Below, in pieces: positions 25,774 to 35,040 of a stretch of DNA of 64,000 nucleotides. Each line of letters begins with the position of its first letter. Positions within the stretch are counted from its first letter, which is position 1. The position numbers and the translations under genes are program-made. The notes under the pieces were generated by a model, which saw nothing but the letters and a program-made list of their open reading frames with translations, searched no databases and was not told the DNA's origin. Source of the stretch: Phycisphaerales bacterium (GTDB lineage: Bacteria > Planctomycetota > Phycisphaerae > Phycisphaerales > UBA1924); the NCBI GenBank assembly GCA_016709445.1, contig JADJMV010000004.1, positions 434,001-498,000 on the forward strand, given 5' to 3'.

Positions 25774-26268
25774 TCGGGCGTGGCGTGGGTGCGACGGGCC
25801 GGCGCAGCCGATCCCGCCCTGGGGCGGATTTGGCCCGCGGGCCCCGAGTTTATGGGTCTTGGATGCGCCGGCACGGGATTCACCCCTGGTTCCGTCGTTG
25901 ACTCGGATTGAACCCCAAATTGAAGTCTTCCGGCCGCCGGCCCATCCCGGGGCGGTTGCGCCGGCGCGGTGCCCCGAGGCGTCTGGGCTCGGGCCTCACA
26001 GACTTGGGGCCCGACCGATTGTGAACGACCTGTTCGAGCCTGTGGCGGGGAGCGTCCCGTTTTCAACGTACCTTGAGATCGGGAATGCTCGGGCGAGGCT
26101 GGTACATCGGCAGGTCGGCGAGGCACTGCGCACACTTGGACGAGCGGCTGAAGAAGGGGGTTCGCGGGAGGGGCTCGGCTGCGGGAACGTGCGAGTTTCC
26201 TCTCCCGCAGTGTCCGGGCCGGGCCCGGCGCCTGCGGGCGCGGTGCGGCCGTCGGAGCATCCCCTGGT
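25774..26268. other. Intergenic stretch without a supported gene
   Basis: About 495 bases between queA and the last gene of the respiratory operon. Open frames on both strands lack recognisable motifs, ribosome sites or a codon pattern like the neighbours. A minus-strand frame at 26063-26260 ends with a KCAQC pair but has no good start. The stretch presumably holds the queA promoter and the end of the cox operon; no clear terminator hairpin was found. Confidence 0.4.
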
Positions 26269-27162
26269 CTACGCGCAGGCGCGGAGGCGTTGGCCCATCG
26301 GGGGGCTGATCGACCTGGTGATCTGAGCTGGCGCGGTTAGCGGGCCGGGGCGGGCGGGAGGACCCGGGTCGGCGCGAAGGCCACGATCAAGCGCGCCGGT
26401 GGCGGCGAAGACCGAGACGACGGCGGCGGGGAACCACCAGCCGACGGCGGCGAGGGGGCTATCGCCGTTGACCAGCCTTGGCGCGCTGCCCTCGGGCATC
26501 AGGAGGTCGGCGATCTGGAATTCCCAAGAGCGTGAGTCGAGCTCGGGGAGGCCCGCCTTGTGCTCGGCGTCTTCCTCTCGGCGGGCCTCGAGTTGCTGGA
26601 GATCTCGAGAACTCGGATAGGCGAAGCGTTCGTGGCTGAAGCCGCCGCCGGGCTGGAACTCGTGGAAGTCGAAGATCCAGTCCTTGCGCCAGACGCTGCC
26701 CCAGGTGTCGGGGTTGACGCCGGGGCGGAGCGCGCGGGTGACGACCACGAGGCGATCGGCCTCCGCCCCCGAGGCCATGTCGTGCATGAGGTTGTCCCAG
26801 GAGCGTCCGGTGAGGGGGGCGAACCGGACGATTTTGAACCAATCGTCGTTGCGGTTCAGGATGGGCAGGCTCCCGGTGTGGGGCTTGGGCGGGATGGCCA
26901 CTGGGAAGGTGAGGGTGTCGTCGCCATAGGTGACGGTGAGGGCGCCGGGGTCTCCGGGGGCGGCGGAGGGGACCGACTCGACGCGGACCTCGCGGCCGGC
27001 GTAGCTGAACTCGGGCTCTTCGAGCGTGAGAAACGCGTAGACCACGCGGCCGTGCTCACGGTTGAACCGGACGATCCGCGCGGCGACCATGGCGCAGCAC
27101 ACCGCGACGAGGACGGTGGCGACGATCGCGGTGAGGAGCGGGATTGGCTTTGGGCGTTGCAT
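26269..27162 (-). CDS. Membrane-anchored protein of unknown function at end of cox operon
   Basis: A 297-residue protein with an N-terminal membrane segment (PLLTAIVATVLVAVCCAMVA), a soluble region of about 200 residues (GSLPILNRNDDWFKIVRFAP, WRKDWIFDFHEFQPGGGF) and a second membrane segment near residue 245 (AAVGWWFPAAVVSVFAATGA). The final 45 residues turn Pro/Arg-rich and low quality, so the true end may be earlier in another frame. It follows subunit IV by 31 bases on the same strand and is probably co-transcribed. No family recognised. Confidence 0.55.
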   Translation of the reverse strand: MQRPKPIPLLTAIVATVLVAVCCAMVAARIVRFNREHGRVVYAFLTLEEPEFSYAGREVRVESVPSAAPGDPGALTVTYGDDTLTFPVAIPPKPHTGSLPILNRNDDWFKIVRFAPLTGRSWDNLMHDMASGAEADRLVVVTRALRPGVNPDTWGSVWRKDWIFDFHEFQPGGGFSHERFAYPSSRDLQQLEARREEDAEHKAGLPELDSRSWEFQIADLLMPEGSAPRLVNGDSPLAAVGWWFPAAVVSVFAATGALDRGLRADPGPPARPGPLTAPAQITRSISPPMGQRLRACA

Positions 27163-27193
27163 CCACCGGCTCCGTGGGCCCGGGGGCCCTTGG

Positions 27194-27928
27194 TTAGTGC
27201 TCGGATCCGTGGGTACCGGCGGCCGGAGCCTCCGGGGCGTGGGTGTCGAGCGCGCCGCTCAGGCCGCGGCGTGGGACGGAGTGGTTCGCGTCGGAGAGGG
27301 CGTGGTCGTGCTTGGGGTGGACGTGGTTGGCCTCGGCCCAGCGCTCCCAGTACTCGTCCTCGGTGATGTGCTGCTCCTCGATGTACTGCTTCTTGAGGTT
27401 CTCGGTGAGGGAGGCGTTGTTGAAGGCATCGACCTCCATGGAGAGCTTCTCGCCCTCGACGGTGATGTTGCCGCTGGTCGCGGGCATGTTGACGCCGGTT
27501 CCGCCCGGGTGGATGGCGGGTTGTTTCCAGGCGTAGAGGTGTCCCCGGTTGTCGAGTTCCATGCCGGTGAGACCGAGGAAGAGGGCGAAGGCGAATATGC
27601 AGAAGAGGAAGATGATGGTGTAGAGGGGGTTCTCGTATTTGAGAGCCATGAAGAAGGCTATGACGAGGAGCGCCTTGACGGTCGCGATGCTCATGGCGAC
27701 GGCGATATTGACCCAGTGGGGCAGTTGCCAGCCCATCTCGAAGACGGCATATCGCTCGACCTCGGCGGCGACGACCGTGAGGGCGGTGCAGAAGAGGAGC
27801 GCCCCGAGGACCATCAGGAGTGTTCTGGTGGGGGTGATGTGGTGGCCGTGGTGCTCGCCGAGGTCGGAGAAGTGGTGCGGGTCGTTGGGATCGAACCCGG
27901 CGGCGTGGCCTTGAGCGTTGTGGTTCAT
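27194..27928 (-). CDS. Cytochrome c oxidase subunit IV-type protein (caa3)
   Basis: A 244-residue protein. A His-rich N-terminus (HHFSDLGEHHGHHITP) precedes three membrane segments: TLLMVLGALLFCTALTVVAA, the conserved VNIAVAMSIATVKALLVIAFFMALKYENPLY block in pieces, and IIFLFCIFAFALFLGLTGM. 'IATVKALLVIAFFMALK' is the hallmark of prokaryotic subunit IV. A soluble His-rich C-terminal tail of 110 residues is unusual in length. It follows subunit III by 28 bases. Subunit IV stabilises the oxidase and has no redox centre. Confidence 0.85.
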   Translation of the reverse strand: MNHNAQGHAAGFDPNDPHHFSDLGEHHGHHITPTRTLLMVLGALLFCTALTVVAAEVERYAVFEMGWQLPHWVNIAVAMSIATVKALLVIAFFMALKYENPLYTIIFLFCIFAFALFLGLTGMELDNRGHLYAWKQPAIHPGGTGVNMPATSGNITVEGEKLSMEVDAFNNASLTENLKKQYIEEQHITEDEYWERWAEANHVHPKHDHALSDANHSVPRRGLSGALDTHAPEAPAAGTHGSEH

Positions 27929-27956
27929 GTGGTGGTTCCTTGTCGCGCGGGCCGGT

Positions 27957-28652
27957 TCAGTCGATGAGGTAGAGGAGGGGGAAGAGGAAGATCCAGATCA
28001 GGTCAACGAGGTGCCAGTAGAGGCCGGCGTTCTCGAGCATGGTGTAGTGGGTGGGCCCGTAGGCCTTGTAGCGGATGGAGCGGTAGAGGCACCAGGAGAG
28101 GAGCGAGGCGCCGATGAGGACGTGGAGCGCGTGGATGCCCGTGGCGCCGTAGTAGACGCTCCACCAGGTGGGCTCCTGGGGGTGGGCGGCGAAGGGGTTG
28201 GTGTAGAGCAGGCCGGGGCGGATGCCGCTGGTCCACTTGGGGATGTACTCGAAGTAGAACTTGATGAAGAAGAAGAGCAGGGCGCAGATGATCGTGATCA
28301 CGAGGTTGATCCGCAGCCACTTCTGATTGTCGGTCTGGGCGCAGCGGATGCTCATCGCGACGGTGAAGCTCGACAGGAGCAGGACGACGGTGTTGGTGCC
28401 GCCGTAGATGACCTTGAGGTGGTGCGAGCCCGCGGCGAAGGCCTCGGGGTAGAGCATTCGGAACATCGCGTAGGCGCAGAAGAGGCCGGCGAAGAGCAGG
28501 ACTTCGGTGGCGAGGAAGAGCCAGAAGCCGAGCTTGCAGGCGTCGAATTCGTCCTCGGCGTTGCGGAAGTGGGAGGCGGCGAGGTACCGCTTCCATCCGG
28601 GCTCGGAGGACCGGACCTTCGCCGGGGTGTGATGGCTGTCGATGGTGGTCAT
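27957..28652 (-). CDS. coxC: Cytochrome c oxidase subunit III
   Basis: A 231-residue protein of the CoxC family with five membrane segments. Visible motifs: KLGFWLFLATEVLLFAGLFC (the FWLFLxxE signature), TVVLLLSSFTVAMSIRCAQ, and HALHVLIGASLLSWCLYR, followed by LENAGLYWHLVDLIWIFLFP with the canonical YWHxVDxxW. Short form, as in caa3 oxidases. It lies 25 bases downstream of coxA on the same strand. Confidence 0.93.
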   Translation of the reverse strand: MTTIDSHHTPAKVRSSEPGWKRYLAASHFRNAEDEFDACKLGFWLFLATEVLLFAGLFCAYAMFRMLYPEAFAAGSHHLKVIYGGTNTVVLLLSSFTVAMSIRCAQTDNQKWLRINLVITIICALLFFFIKFYFEYIPKWTSGIRPGLLYTNPFAAHPQEPTWWSVYYGATGIHALHVLIGASLLSWCLYRSIRYKAYGPTHYTMLENAGLYWHLVDLIWIFLFPLLYLID

Positions 28653-28677
28653 GTCGTCGTCCGTGTACGAGGAACGG

Positions 28678-30447
28678 TCAGTGGGCTCTGGCGCCGGCGG
28701 CGAGCGGCTCGGGCAGGGGGAAATCGGCGGGGTCGCAGTGCGGCGGGTAGACGTCTTCGTAGTCGTACGGGCCGTGCTTGACGATCGGCTCGTGGTGGAA
28801 GTTGTGCTCGATCGGGGGGCTCTCGGTGTACCACTCGAGGGTGAGGCCGCCCCACGGGTTTGGCGGGGCCTTGGGGCCGCTGATGAGCGAGGTGAGGAAT
28901 GTGATCACGTGGACGAGCATGCCGGAGGCGAGGATGAACGCGCCGACGGTGGAGATCTGGTGGAGGGTCTGGAACTCGTCGACATAGCTGGCGTAGCGGC
29001 GGGGCATGCCCTGGGTGCCGAGGAAGAACTGGGTAAAGAAGGTGACGTTGAACCCGATGAAGACGAGAGCGCAGCCGAGCAGGCCGCCCCACTCGTTGTA
29101 CATCTTGCCGGTGATCTTGGGCCACCAGTGGTGGAGGCCGCCGATGAAGGCGATGATCGTGCCGCCCATCATGACGTAGTGGAAGTGGGCCACCACGAAG
29201 TAGGAATCGTGGAGGTGCATATCGGTGGCGAGGGTGGCGAGGGGCAGGCCGGTGAGCCCACCGATCGAGAAGAGGAAGAGGAAGGCCAGTGCGTACATCA
29301 TCGGGGTGTTCCACGCGATCGAACCCTTGTAGAGCGTGGCGATCCAGTTGAAGACCTTGACGGCCGTGGGGATGGCGACGAGGAACGTCAGGGCGCTGAA
29401 GATCGAGGCGGCCAGCTCGCCCATCGAGGCGAACATGTGGTGGCCCCACACGAGGAACGCGACGGCGGCGATGCCGAGCGAGGCGAAGGCGATGGCCCGG
29501 TAGCCGAAGATCGGCTTGCGGGAGTGGACCGCGATGAGCTCGGAGACGATCGCCATGCCGGGCAGGATCATCACGTAGACGACGGGGTGGGAGTAGAACC
29601 AGAAGAAGTGCTGGAAGAGCACGGGGTCGCCGCCCATGGCGGGGTCGAAGATGCCGACGTGGAAGACCCGCTCGAAGATGAGCAGGAGCAGCGTGATGCC
29701 GATCACCGGGGTCGCGAGGACCTGGATGATGCTGGTGGCGTACATGCCCCAGATGAACAGGGGCATATCGAACCAGCCCATGCCGGGGCAGCGGAGCTTG
29801 TGGACGGTGACGATGAAGTTCAGACCCGTGAGGATGGAGCTGAATCCGAGGATGAAGGCGGCCGTCGTCATGAGGACCACGGCGCCGTAGGCGTTGTTGG
29901 CGTGGGACGAGCTGTAGGGCGTGTAGAAGGTCCAGCCGGTGTCGACGCCACCCTGGAGGAGGGCGAGGATCGCGAAGATCGCGCCGGTGCAATAGATGTA
30001 CCAGCTGAGGAGGTTGAGACGGGGGAAGGCGACGTCCTTGGCCCCAACCATGATCGGGATGAGGAAATTACCGAGCGTGGCGGGGACGCCGGGGACGATG
30101 ACGAGGAAGACCATGACCGCGCCATGGAGGGTGAAGACGCGGTTGTAGATCTGGTAGCCGGCGGCGACGCTCTTGGCCGAGTGGAAGAGCTGGCCGGTCG
30201 CGGTGCCGTCGGCGAGGATGCGGGTGGGGGCCCAGAGCTCGGTGCGGACGGCCAGAGCGGCGAGGCCGCCGATCAGGAACATCGTCAGCACCGCGCCGAG
30301 GTACATCACCCCGAGCTTCTTGTGGTCGACGGTGGTGGCCCAGTGGATGATGGTCGCGAAGACACCCCCGGGCGGGGGGGTGAGGTACGACCCCTCGTCG
30401 TGGTGGCCCCCGTGGCCGATATCGTGCGGTGTGTCGATGGTGGTCAT
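28678..30447 (-). CDS. coxA: Cytochrome c oxidase subunit I, A2-type
   Basis: A 589-residue heme-copper oxidase core with 12 membrane segments. Heme a ligand region FTLHGAVMVFLVIVP, CuB/heme a3 region FFWFYSHPVVYVMILPG, WGHHMFASMGELAASIFSAL and HDSYFVVAHFHYVMMGG are present. The helix VI motif is YSHPVVY instead of the glutamate-containing GHPEVY, which marks the A2 subtype used by caa3 oxidases such as that of Rhodothermus marinus. This binds heme a, heme a3 and CuB and pumps protons. It follows coxB by 46 bases. Confidence 0.97.
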   Translation of the reverse strand: MTTIDTPHDIGHGGHHDEGSYLTPPPGGVFATIIHWATTVDHKKLGVMYLGAVLTMFLIGGLAALAVRTELWAPTRILADGTATGQLFHSAKSVAAGYQIYNRVFTLHGAVMVFLVIVPGVPATLGNFLIPIMVGAKDVAFPRLNLLSWYIYCTGAIFAILALLQGGVDTGWTFYTPYSSSHANNAYGAVVLMTTAAFILGFSSILTGLNFIVTVHKLRCPGMGWFDMPLFIWGMYATSIIQVLATPVIGITLLLLIFERVFHVGIFDPAMGGDPVLFQHFFWFYSHPVVYVMILPGMAIVSELIAVHSRKPIFGYRAIAFASLGIAAVAFLVWGHHMFASMGELAASIFSALTFLVAIPTAVKVFNWIATLYKGSIAWNTPMMYALAFLFLFSIGGLTGLPLATLATDMHLHDSYFVVAHFHYVMMGGTIIAFIGGLHHWWPKITGKMYNEWGGLLGCALVFIGFNVTFFTQFFLGTQGMPRRYASYVDEFQTLHQISTVGAFILASGMLVHVITFLTSLISGPKAPPNPWGGLTLEWYTESPPIEHNFHHEPIVKHGPYDYEDVYPPHCDPADFPLPEPLAAGARAH

Positions 30448-30493
30448 GGTCTTCTCGCTCTCGGGCGGGACGCCCGCTGGGACTGGCGGCGCC

Positions 30494-31567
30494 TTACTGC
30501 TTGGGTGCGGCGTCGGGCTGGGCGGGGGCCTTGTCGCTCAGGGACTTGATGTACTCGACGATCCAGCCGATCTGCTCCTCGGTGAAGGTGCCGGCGAAGC
30601 TGGACATGGGGCTCGGGGAGGGGAAGCCGGCGTGGATCTTGGCGTTGGGGTTGAGGATCGACTCGCGGATGTAATTGTCCCAGGCCTCGGGGTTGTCGGC
30701 GGGGATAGTGCTCCCGTCGGCGAGCTTGACCTCGTTGCCCCACGCGTTCTTCCAGGTGGGGCCGATGCCGGGGCTGCCCGTGATCGTGTGGCAGGCGAAG
30801 CAGCCACCCTTGCTGTTGACCATGATGAAGCCGCGCTCTGCGGGGGTTCCGGAGACCTGCCAGCTCGAGACTTTGGCGGCGTACTCCTCGGGGGTGACGG
30901 CCCGGATGAGCCCGGCCATCTCGGAGTGCTTATCGCCGCAATACTCGGCGCAGAAGATCCAGTGATCACCCGGCTCCTCGGCCTGGATCCAGTAGCTCGT
31001 GTAGCGGTTGGGCATGACGTCGAACTTGAAGCGGAAGTCGGGGATCCAGAAGCTGTGCAGCACATCGTTGCTGGTCATGCGGAACTGGATGGGCCGACCG
31101 ACCGGGATGTAGAGGATCGGCGCGGCTTCGTTCCCGCCGATCGCCGCCTTCTCCGGCGGGCTCGCGCCGTTGGGATAGGTGAACGTCCACTCCCACTTCT
31201 GGCCAACGACATTGATGACCTCGGAATCGGTGGGGGCGATGAGCTTGGCGATGTAGGACTCGAAGCCCCGGTAGAACATGTAGCCGAGGAAGACGGAGGG
31301 CAGGATCGTCCACGCCAGCTCGAGCGGGGTGTTGTGGTGGGGGCTGCGCTGCGCGGGCACGCCGGGGCGACGCCTGTACTTGACGACCCAGAAGAGCATC
31401 AGGGCCATCAGGAAGACGAACCAGATGACGTCGAACCCGAAGATCCACATCATCAGGCTGTCGGTGTCGCGGGCCAGCGCCGAGGCGCCGTGCTCGCGGA
31501 ACACCGCCCTGGTGAGCGGGTCGGCGGCCTGGCCGAGGGTGAGGATGGAGAGGCTGGGCATGTTCAT
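30494..31567 (-). CDS. coxB: Cytochrome c oxidase subunit II with fused cytochrome c domain (caa3)
   Basis: A 357-residue protein: two membrane helices (LMMWIFGFDVIWFVFLMALM and LAWTILPSVFLGYMFY), a cupredoxin domain with CuA ligands in LHSFWIPDFRFKFDVMPNR and FCAEYCGDKHSEMAG (Cys-x3-Cys, His, Met), then a C-terminal class I cytochrome c domain with CFACH. A distal Met in AGFPSPSPMSSF is likely. The fused heme makes this a caa3 oxidase, able to take electrons without a separate cytochrome c. The SCO stop overlaps its start by four bases. Confidence 0.95.
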   Translation of the reverse strand: MNMPSLSILTLGQAADPLTRAVFREHGASALARDTDSLMMWIFGFDVIWFVFLMALMLFWVVKYRRRPGVPAQRSPHHNTPLELAWTILPSVFLGYMFYRGFESYIAKLIAPTDSEVINVVGQKWEWTFTYPNGASPPEKAAIGGNEAAPILYIPVGRPIQFRMTSNDVLHSFWIPDFRFKFDVMPNRYTSYWIQAEEPGDHWIFCAEYCGDKHSEMAGLIRAVTPEEYAAKVSSWQVSGTPAERGFIMVNSKGGCFACHTITGSPGIGPTWKNAWGNEVKLADGSTIPADNPEAWDNYIRESILNPNAKIHAGFPSPSPMSSFAGTFTEEQIGWIVEYIKSLSDKAPAQPDAAPKQ

Positions 31568-32499
31568 GTCGTCGATCCCGCCGCGGTGTGTTCACGCTCT
31601 GCCGCGCCCTGGCTCCGCGCCTCCGTGGAGGCCCGTGTCCGGGCTCGGCCCCTGTTGATCTTCTCTCGGACCAGCATCACGCCGACCATGCTCCCGACGG
31701 CGAGGATCGAGACGATCCCGCCGAGCTGCACGACCCGCATGGCCACCATCGAGTACTTGCCCGTGCTGGGGTCGTACCGGAAACAGAACAGACGGATCTG
31801 GTCGCCGATCGACTCGGAGATCTTGCCATCGGTCGCCTCGAGGAGCGCCATCCGGAATGTCGCCGGGTCGTAGTCGAGGCCGTAGACATAGCGGGCGATC
31901 TTGCCCTCGGGCGTGAGGACGAAGATGCAGACCGGGTGGCTGAACTCGCCTCCGGCGATGGGTCGGTAGTTCCAGCCGAGGGCCGCGGCGAGGACGTGGG
32001 TCTCGTCGCCGGGGGCTGTGAGGAATCCCCAGCCCTCGCGGATCTGGGCGCCGCTCCGGGCGTATTGGCCGAGCAGTCGCTCCTTCACGGAGGCCGCGAG
32101 GGGCGGCTCTTCGGTGGGGTCGATGCTGGCGAAGACGACGCGGTAGTCGTCGCCGATGTTGAAATCGATCTTGCTGAAGGCCTCGGTGAGCTTGCCCATC
32201 ACGATGTTGCAGACGATGGGGCAGTCGTAGTACACCAGGGCCATGATGACGGGCTTGCCATCCCTGAAGTAGTCGCCGAGCTGGACGGGCTTGCCCTCGG
32301 AGTTGATGAATTGCAGGTCGAGTGGGATCTGCTCGCCGGGCCGCTCCACGACCTCGACGCCCTTGGTCTGCTCGGGCGCCTGGTTGACCGCCCCGCCCGA
32401 GCCGATGGGCTGCATGCCCGGCTGGGCGCAGGCCGCCCCGGCCAAGACGCATGCGGCGCCGAGGGCGGCGAGGCAGGGATGGGACCGGCGGCGGCTCAC
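31564..32499 (-). CDS. SCO1/SenC-family copper chaperone
   Basis: A 311-residue exported protein. A signal peptide (LAALGAACVLAGAACA) precedes a thioredoxin fold with the copper-binding MALVYYDCPIVCNIVMGKL (Cys-x3-Cys) and the distal His in GGEFSHPVCIFVL. A C-terminal membrane helix (LGGIVSILAVGSMVGVMLV) anchors it. SCO proteins load or reduce the CuA site of CoxB, the next gene. The GTG at 32499 overlaps the upstream stop (GTGA); the CoxB start overlaps its own stop, so all three are coupled. Confidence 0.92.
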   Translation of the reverse strand: MSRRRSHPCLAALGAACVLAGAACAQPGMQPIGSGGAVNQAPEQTKGVEVVERPGEQIPLDLQFINSEGKPVQLGDYFRDGKPVIMALVYYDCPIVCNIVMGKLTEAFSKIDFNIGDDYRVVFASIDPTEEPPLAASVKERLLGQYARSGAQIREGWGFLTAPGDETHVLAAALGWNYRPIAGGEFSHPVCIFVLTPEGKIARYVYGLDYDPATFRMALLEATDGKISESIGDQIRLFCFRYDPSTGKYSMVAMRVVQLGGIVSILAVGSMVGVMLVREKINRGRARTRASTEARSQGAAEREHTAAGSTT

Positions 32500-32891
32500 T
32501 TCGTGTTCTTCTCCGCGTACTTCTCGATGACCATCTCCATGGCCCGGTCGATGGGCAGTTTGACCTTGCCCTCGGCCGTCCAACCGTACCCCTGCTGGGA
32601 AGCCAGCGAGGACTGCTTGTAGGCCCGGGCCGGGTCGGCCACGGTAAGCCCTTCCCGCTCGCGCTCGCCGCGGACCTGATTGACGTGCCCGATGGTGTAG
32701 ATGCCGGTGAGGACGGCGATGATGACGGTGCCGACCGACAGGACGACAAAGGTGATCAGGAGGGGCGCAATTCGGGCGTGGGCCCCGTGCTCGGCTCGCG
32801 GGAGCCCCTCGGCGGGCACATGCTGGTGCCATTCGTCGAGGTGGTTTGGGGCCGCGGGGGACTCATGCGGCTGTTCGTGATGCGCGGTCAT
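32496..32891 (-). CDS. Small membrane protein between actF and SCO
   Basis: A 131-residue protein with a His/Pro-rich cytosolic-type N-terminus, one membrane helix (IAPLLITFVVLSVGTVIIAVL) and a soluble C-terminal part with GKVKLPIDRAMEMVIEKYAEK. GGAG sits five bases before ATG 32891. The stop overlaps SCO by four bases. The position inside the act-cox operon suggests an assembly or accessory subunit. No family was recognised. Confidence 0.7.
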   Translation of the reverse strand: MTAHHEQPHESPAAPNHLDEWHQHVPAEGLPRAEHGAHARIAPLLITFVVLSVGTVIIAVLTGIYTIGHVNQVRGEREREGLTVADPARAYKQSSLASQQGYGWTAEGKVKLPIDRAMEMVIEKYAEKNTK

Positions 32892-32962
32892 ACCTGCTCC
32901 GTGTCTTCGTGATCCCGCGTCTGTCGGATGTTTCCGGTCGCAGTCAGATTCGGGCCGGATTT

Positions 32963-34243
32963 CTACACATAGTTCACGTGCTTGAGGGCCTCGGGGAGCT
33001 TGGGGTCTTTCAGGGCCAGCAGGGGTCCGGAACCGACTCTGGCGACATAGAGCCCGAAGAAGATGCCGAAGACGCCCAGGACGGCGGCGATATCGACCCA
33101 CCAGGTGGCGGGGGTCGGGGCGTGGCCGCCCTGGTGGAGGACGGGGCGGACGATCCAGACGTAGTCCATGATGTGCATGAAGAGCATCCAGGCGGCGCCG
33201 AGGGCGACGAGGCCGGTGCGGCGCTTGACGGCGCGGGGCATGAGGAACATGAAGGGGATGATGAAGTGGCCGACGGCGAGGAAGATCCCGGTGCCCTTCC
33301 ACTGGCCCGTCGTGCGTTCGAGCATCCAGAAGGTCTCTTCGGGGATATTGGAGTACCAGATCAGGAAGTACTGGCTGAAGGCGATATAGGCCCAGAAGCA
33401 GGTGAATGCGAAGAGGAGCTTGCCGAGGTCGTGGAAGTGTTCCTCGGTCACGATGCCGTTCATCCGTCCGACGAAGCGGAGGCCGGCGAAGGTGAGGACG
33501 ATGACGGCCATGCATCCGACGGCGCCGCCGGCGAAGAGGTAGACACCCCACATGGTGCTGAAGAACTCGGGCTCGAGGCTCATGAAGTAGTCGAAACCGG
33601 CAAAGGCCATGGTGAGGGCGGTGAGCGGCAGGCCCCACGCACTCATGAACTTGGCGCGGTTGGAGAGGAAACGGTCGCCGGTGCGGTCCTGCTCGGTGCT
33701 GAAGGCGCGGAGGCGGATGGAGAGGAAGGTCCAGAGCACGGCGTAGAAGGCCAGTCGGAGCGTGAAGAAAACGAGATTGAAGAAGGGGGCCTTGGCTTGG
33801 AGGATCGGATCGGTGTCGATCGCGCCCGGTTCGAGCCACGACCAGAGTGTGCCTTTGGTCACAAACATGTCGAGCAGGAGCAGCGGCACGAGCATCGCCA
33901 GGGCGACGGGGGCGAGGCTGGCGAGGTTCTCGAACTGGCGGCGCGTCGTGGCGACCCAGCCGGCGTTGACGAGGTGGAAGCACATCACGAGGATGAGCGC
34001 GCCCAGGGAGATCGCGAGCACTGCGCCGACGGCCACGAGGTAGGAGGCCATGGCGTGCTTCGCGTCGATGGCGAACCCGCCGACCAGGGTGACGACGAGG
34101 CCCGCGGCCCCCAGGCCGAGCAGGGCGCGGGAGAGCGTGGCGGTGGTCGCCGCGGGGGCGGAGACGTTCTCCTCGCTCATGCGCGGATCATGGGCGATGC
34201 GGGCAAGGATCTTCTGGTACCGCTCGGCGGTCATCTGGGTCAT
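32963..34243 (-). CDS. actF: Alternative Complex III subunit ActF (NrfD-like quinol-side membrane subunit)
   Basis: A 426-residue integral membrane protein with about ten helices, e.g. LLGLGAAGLVVTLVGGFAID, YLVAVGAVLAISLGALILVM and LLFAFTCFWAYIAFSQYFLIW. The latter contains the YIAFSQYFLIWYSNIPEE block typical of ActF. It is the smaller paralogue of ActC and lines the menaquinol side with it. The ActE stop overlaps its start by ATGA. Confidence 0.93.
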   Translation of the reverse strand: MTQMTAERYQKILARIAHDPRMSEENVSAPAATTATLSRALLGLGAAGLVVTLVGGFAIDAKHAMASYLVAVGAVLAISLGALILVMCFHLVNAGWVATTRRQFENLASLAPVALAMLVPLLLLDMFVTKGTLWSWLEPGAIDTDPILQAKAPFFNLVFFTLRLAFYAVLWTFLSIRLRAFSTEQDRTGDRFLSNRAKFMSAWGLPLTALTMAFAGFDYFMSLEPEFFSTMWGVYLFAGGAVGCMAVIVLTFAGLRFVGRMNGIVTEEHFHDLGKLLFAFTCFWAYIAFSQYFLIWYSNIPEETFWMLERTTGQWKGTGIFLAVGHFIIPFMFLMPRAVKRRTGLVALGAAWMLFMHIMDYVWIVRPVLHQGGHAPTPATWWVDIAAVLGVFGIFFGLYVARVGSGPLLALKDPKLPEALKHVNYV

Positions 34244-35040
34244 TGCTTGCCCTCCGTGGGGGCGGGTGTGGGCGCTGGGGGCGCGGCCGGGGGTGGCGCG
34301 GGGGGCTGGCCGAGGCCAGCGCGCTCGGGCTCGGGCACGTCTTGGATTGTGCCGAGGTGTGAGGTCTGCAGGGCGCGGATGTAGGCGACGACGGCCCAGG
34401 CGTCGTGGGGATCGAGGGCATGGCCGTAGGAAGGCATGGTGCGGACGCCCTTGCGGGCGACGGTGAAGATGTAGCCGTCCTGGCCCCGCTCACCGCCGGG
34501 GAGGTACATGGGGTTGTGGAATGTGGGCACCGGGATCGACCACCTGCGTCCGACGGGGGAGCCGGTGCCTTCGGGGTGCTCGTTGCCGGGCGGGTTGGCG
34601 CCCTCGCCGTTCACGCCGTGGCAGGTGGCGCAGTAGATGTTGAATCGCTCCTGACCACGCCGGAGGACTTGCATGTTGACGGGGATGGGGATGCTCGTCA
34701 CGAACTCGCCGAGCTCGTCGGTGCCCTCGTAGATCTCCGGGCTCTCCTTGAGGAAGTCGGCCCGCTTGGTCATGAAGGGCTCGGCCCACGCAGCGTCGGA
34801 GATGACGGTGCTGACGCCGAAGGGGACGGTGTTGGCCACCGGCTGGCGCATGGTCCGCCCGTCGGCGTAGAAGGGCGTCTCGCTCTGGGGCTTCCAGCGC
34901 GGCTGATCGTCCATGTCCGGGAAGAACTGGCGCGGGGGCTTGTCGGAGCGGTCGCCGCGGCAGCCGGCGAGGGGCATGGCGGCCCCGGCGGCGGCGCAGG
35001 CGAGGAGTGCCCGCAGGATGGTGGCGTTGCGAGCGGTCAT
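34240..35040 (-). CDS. actE: Alternative Complex III subunit ActE, mono-heme cytochrome c lipoprotein
   Basis: A 266-residue protein with a lipoprotein signal ending LAGC. One heme motif, CATCH, occurs in RGQERFNIYCATCHGVNGEG, with a plausible axial Met in KGVRTMPSYGHAL. A Pro/Ala-rich tail follows. It would relay electrons from the complex to the caa3 oxidase. ATGA overlaps link it to both actD and actF. Confidence 0.92.
   Translation of the reverse strand: MTARNATILRALLACAAAGAAMPLAGCRGDRSDKPPRQFFPDMDDQPRWKPQSETPFYADGRTMRQPVANTVPFGVSTVISDAAWAEPFMTKRADFLKESPEIYEGTDELGEFVTSIPIPVNMQVLRRGQERFNIYCATCHGVNGEGANPPGNEHPEGTGSPVGRRWSIPVPTFHNPMYLPGGERGQDGYIFTVARKGVRTMPSYGHALDPHDAWAVVAYIRALQTSHLGTIQDVPEPERAGLGQPPAPPPAAPPAPTPAPTEGKQ

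Noticed and set aside
26063..26260. Minus-strand 65-residue frame with CxxC
   Set aside because: Only one Cys pair, Arg-rich N-terminal half, no ribosome site; not enough to call a zinc-ribbon gene.
25757..26326. Plus-strand 189-residue frame between queA and the cox operon
   Set aside because: Overlaps the queA start, Pro/Ala/Arg-rich without any recognisable motif or codon bias.
28642..30549. 635-residue plus-strand open frame opposite coxA
   Set aside because: Acidic, Glu/Val/Gly/Asp-rich nonsense typical of the reverse strand of high-GC genes; coxA on the other strand has full family motifs.
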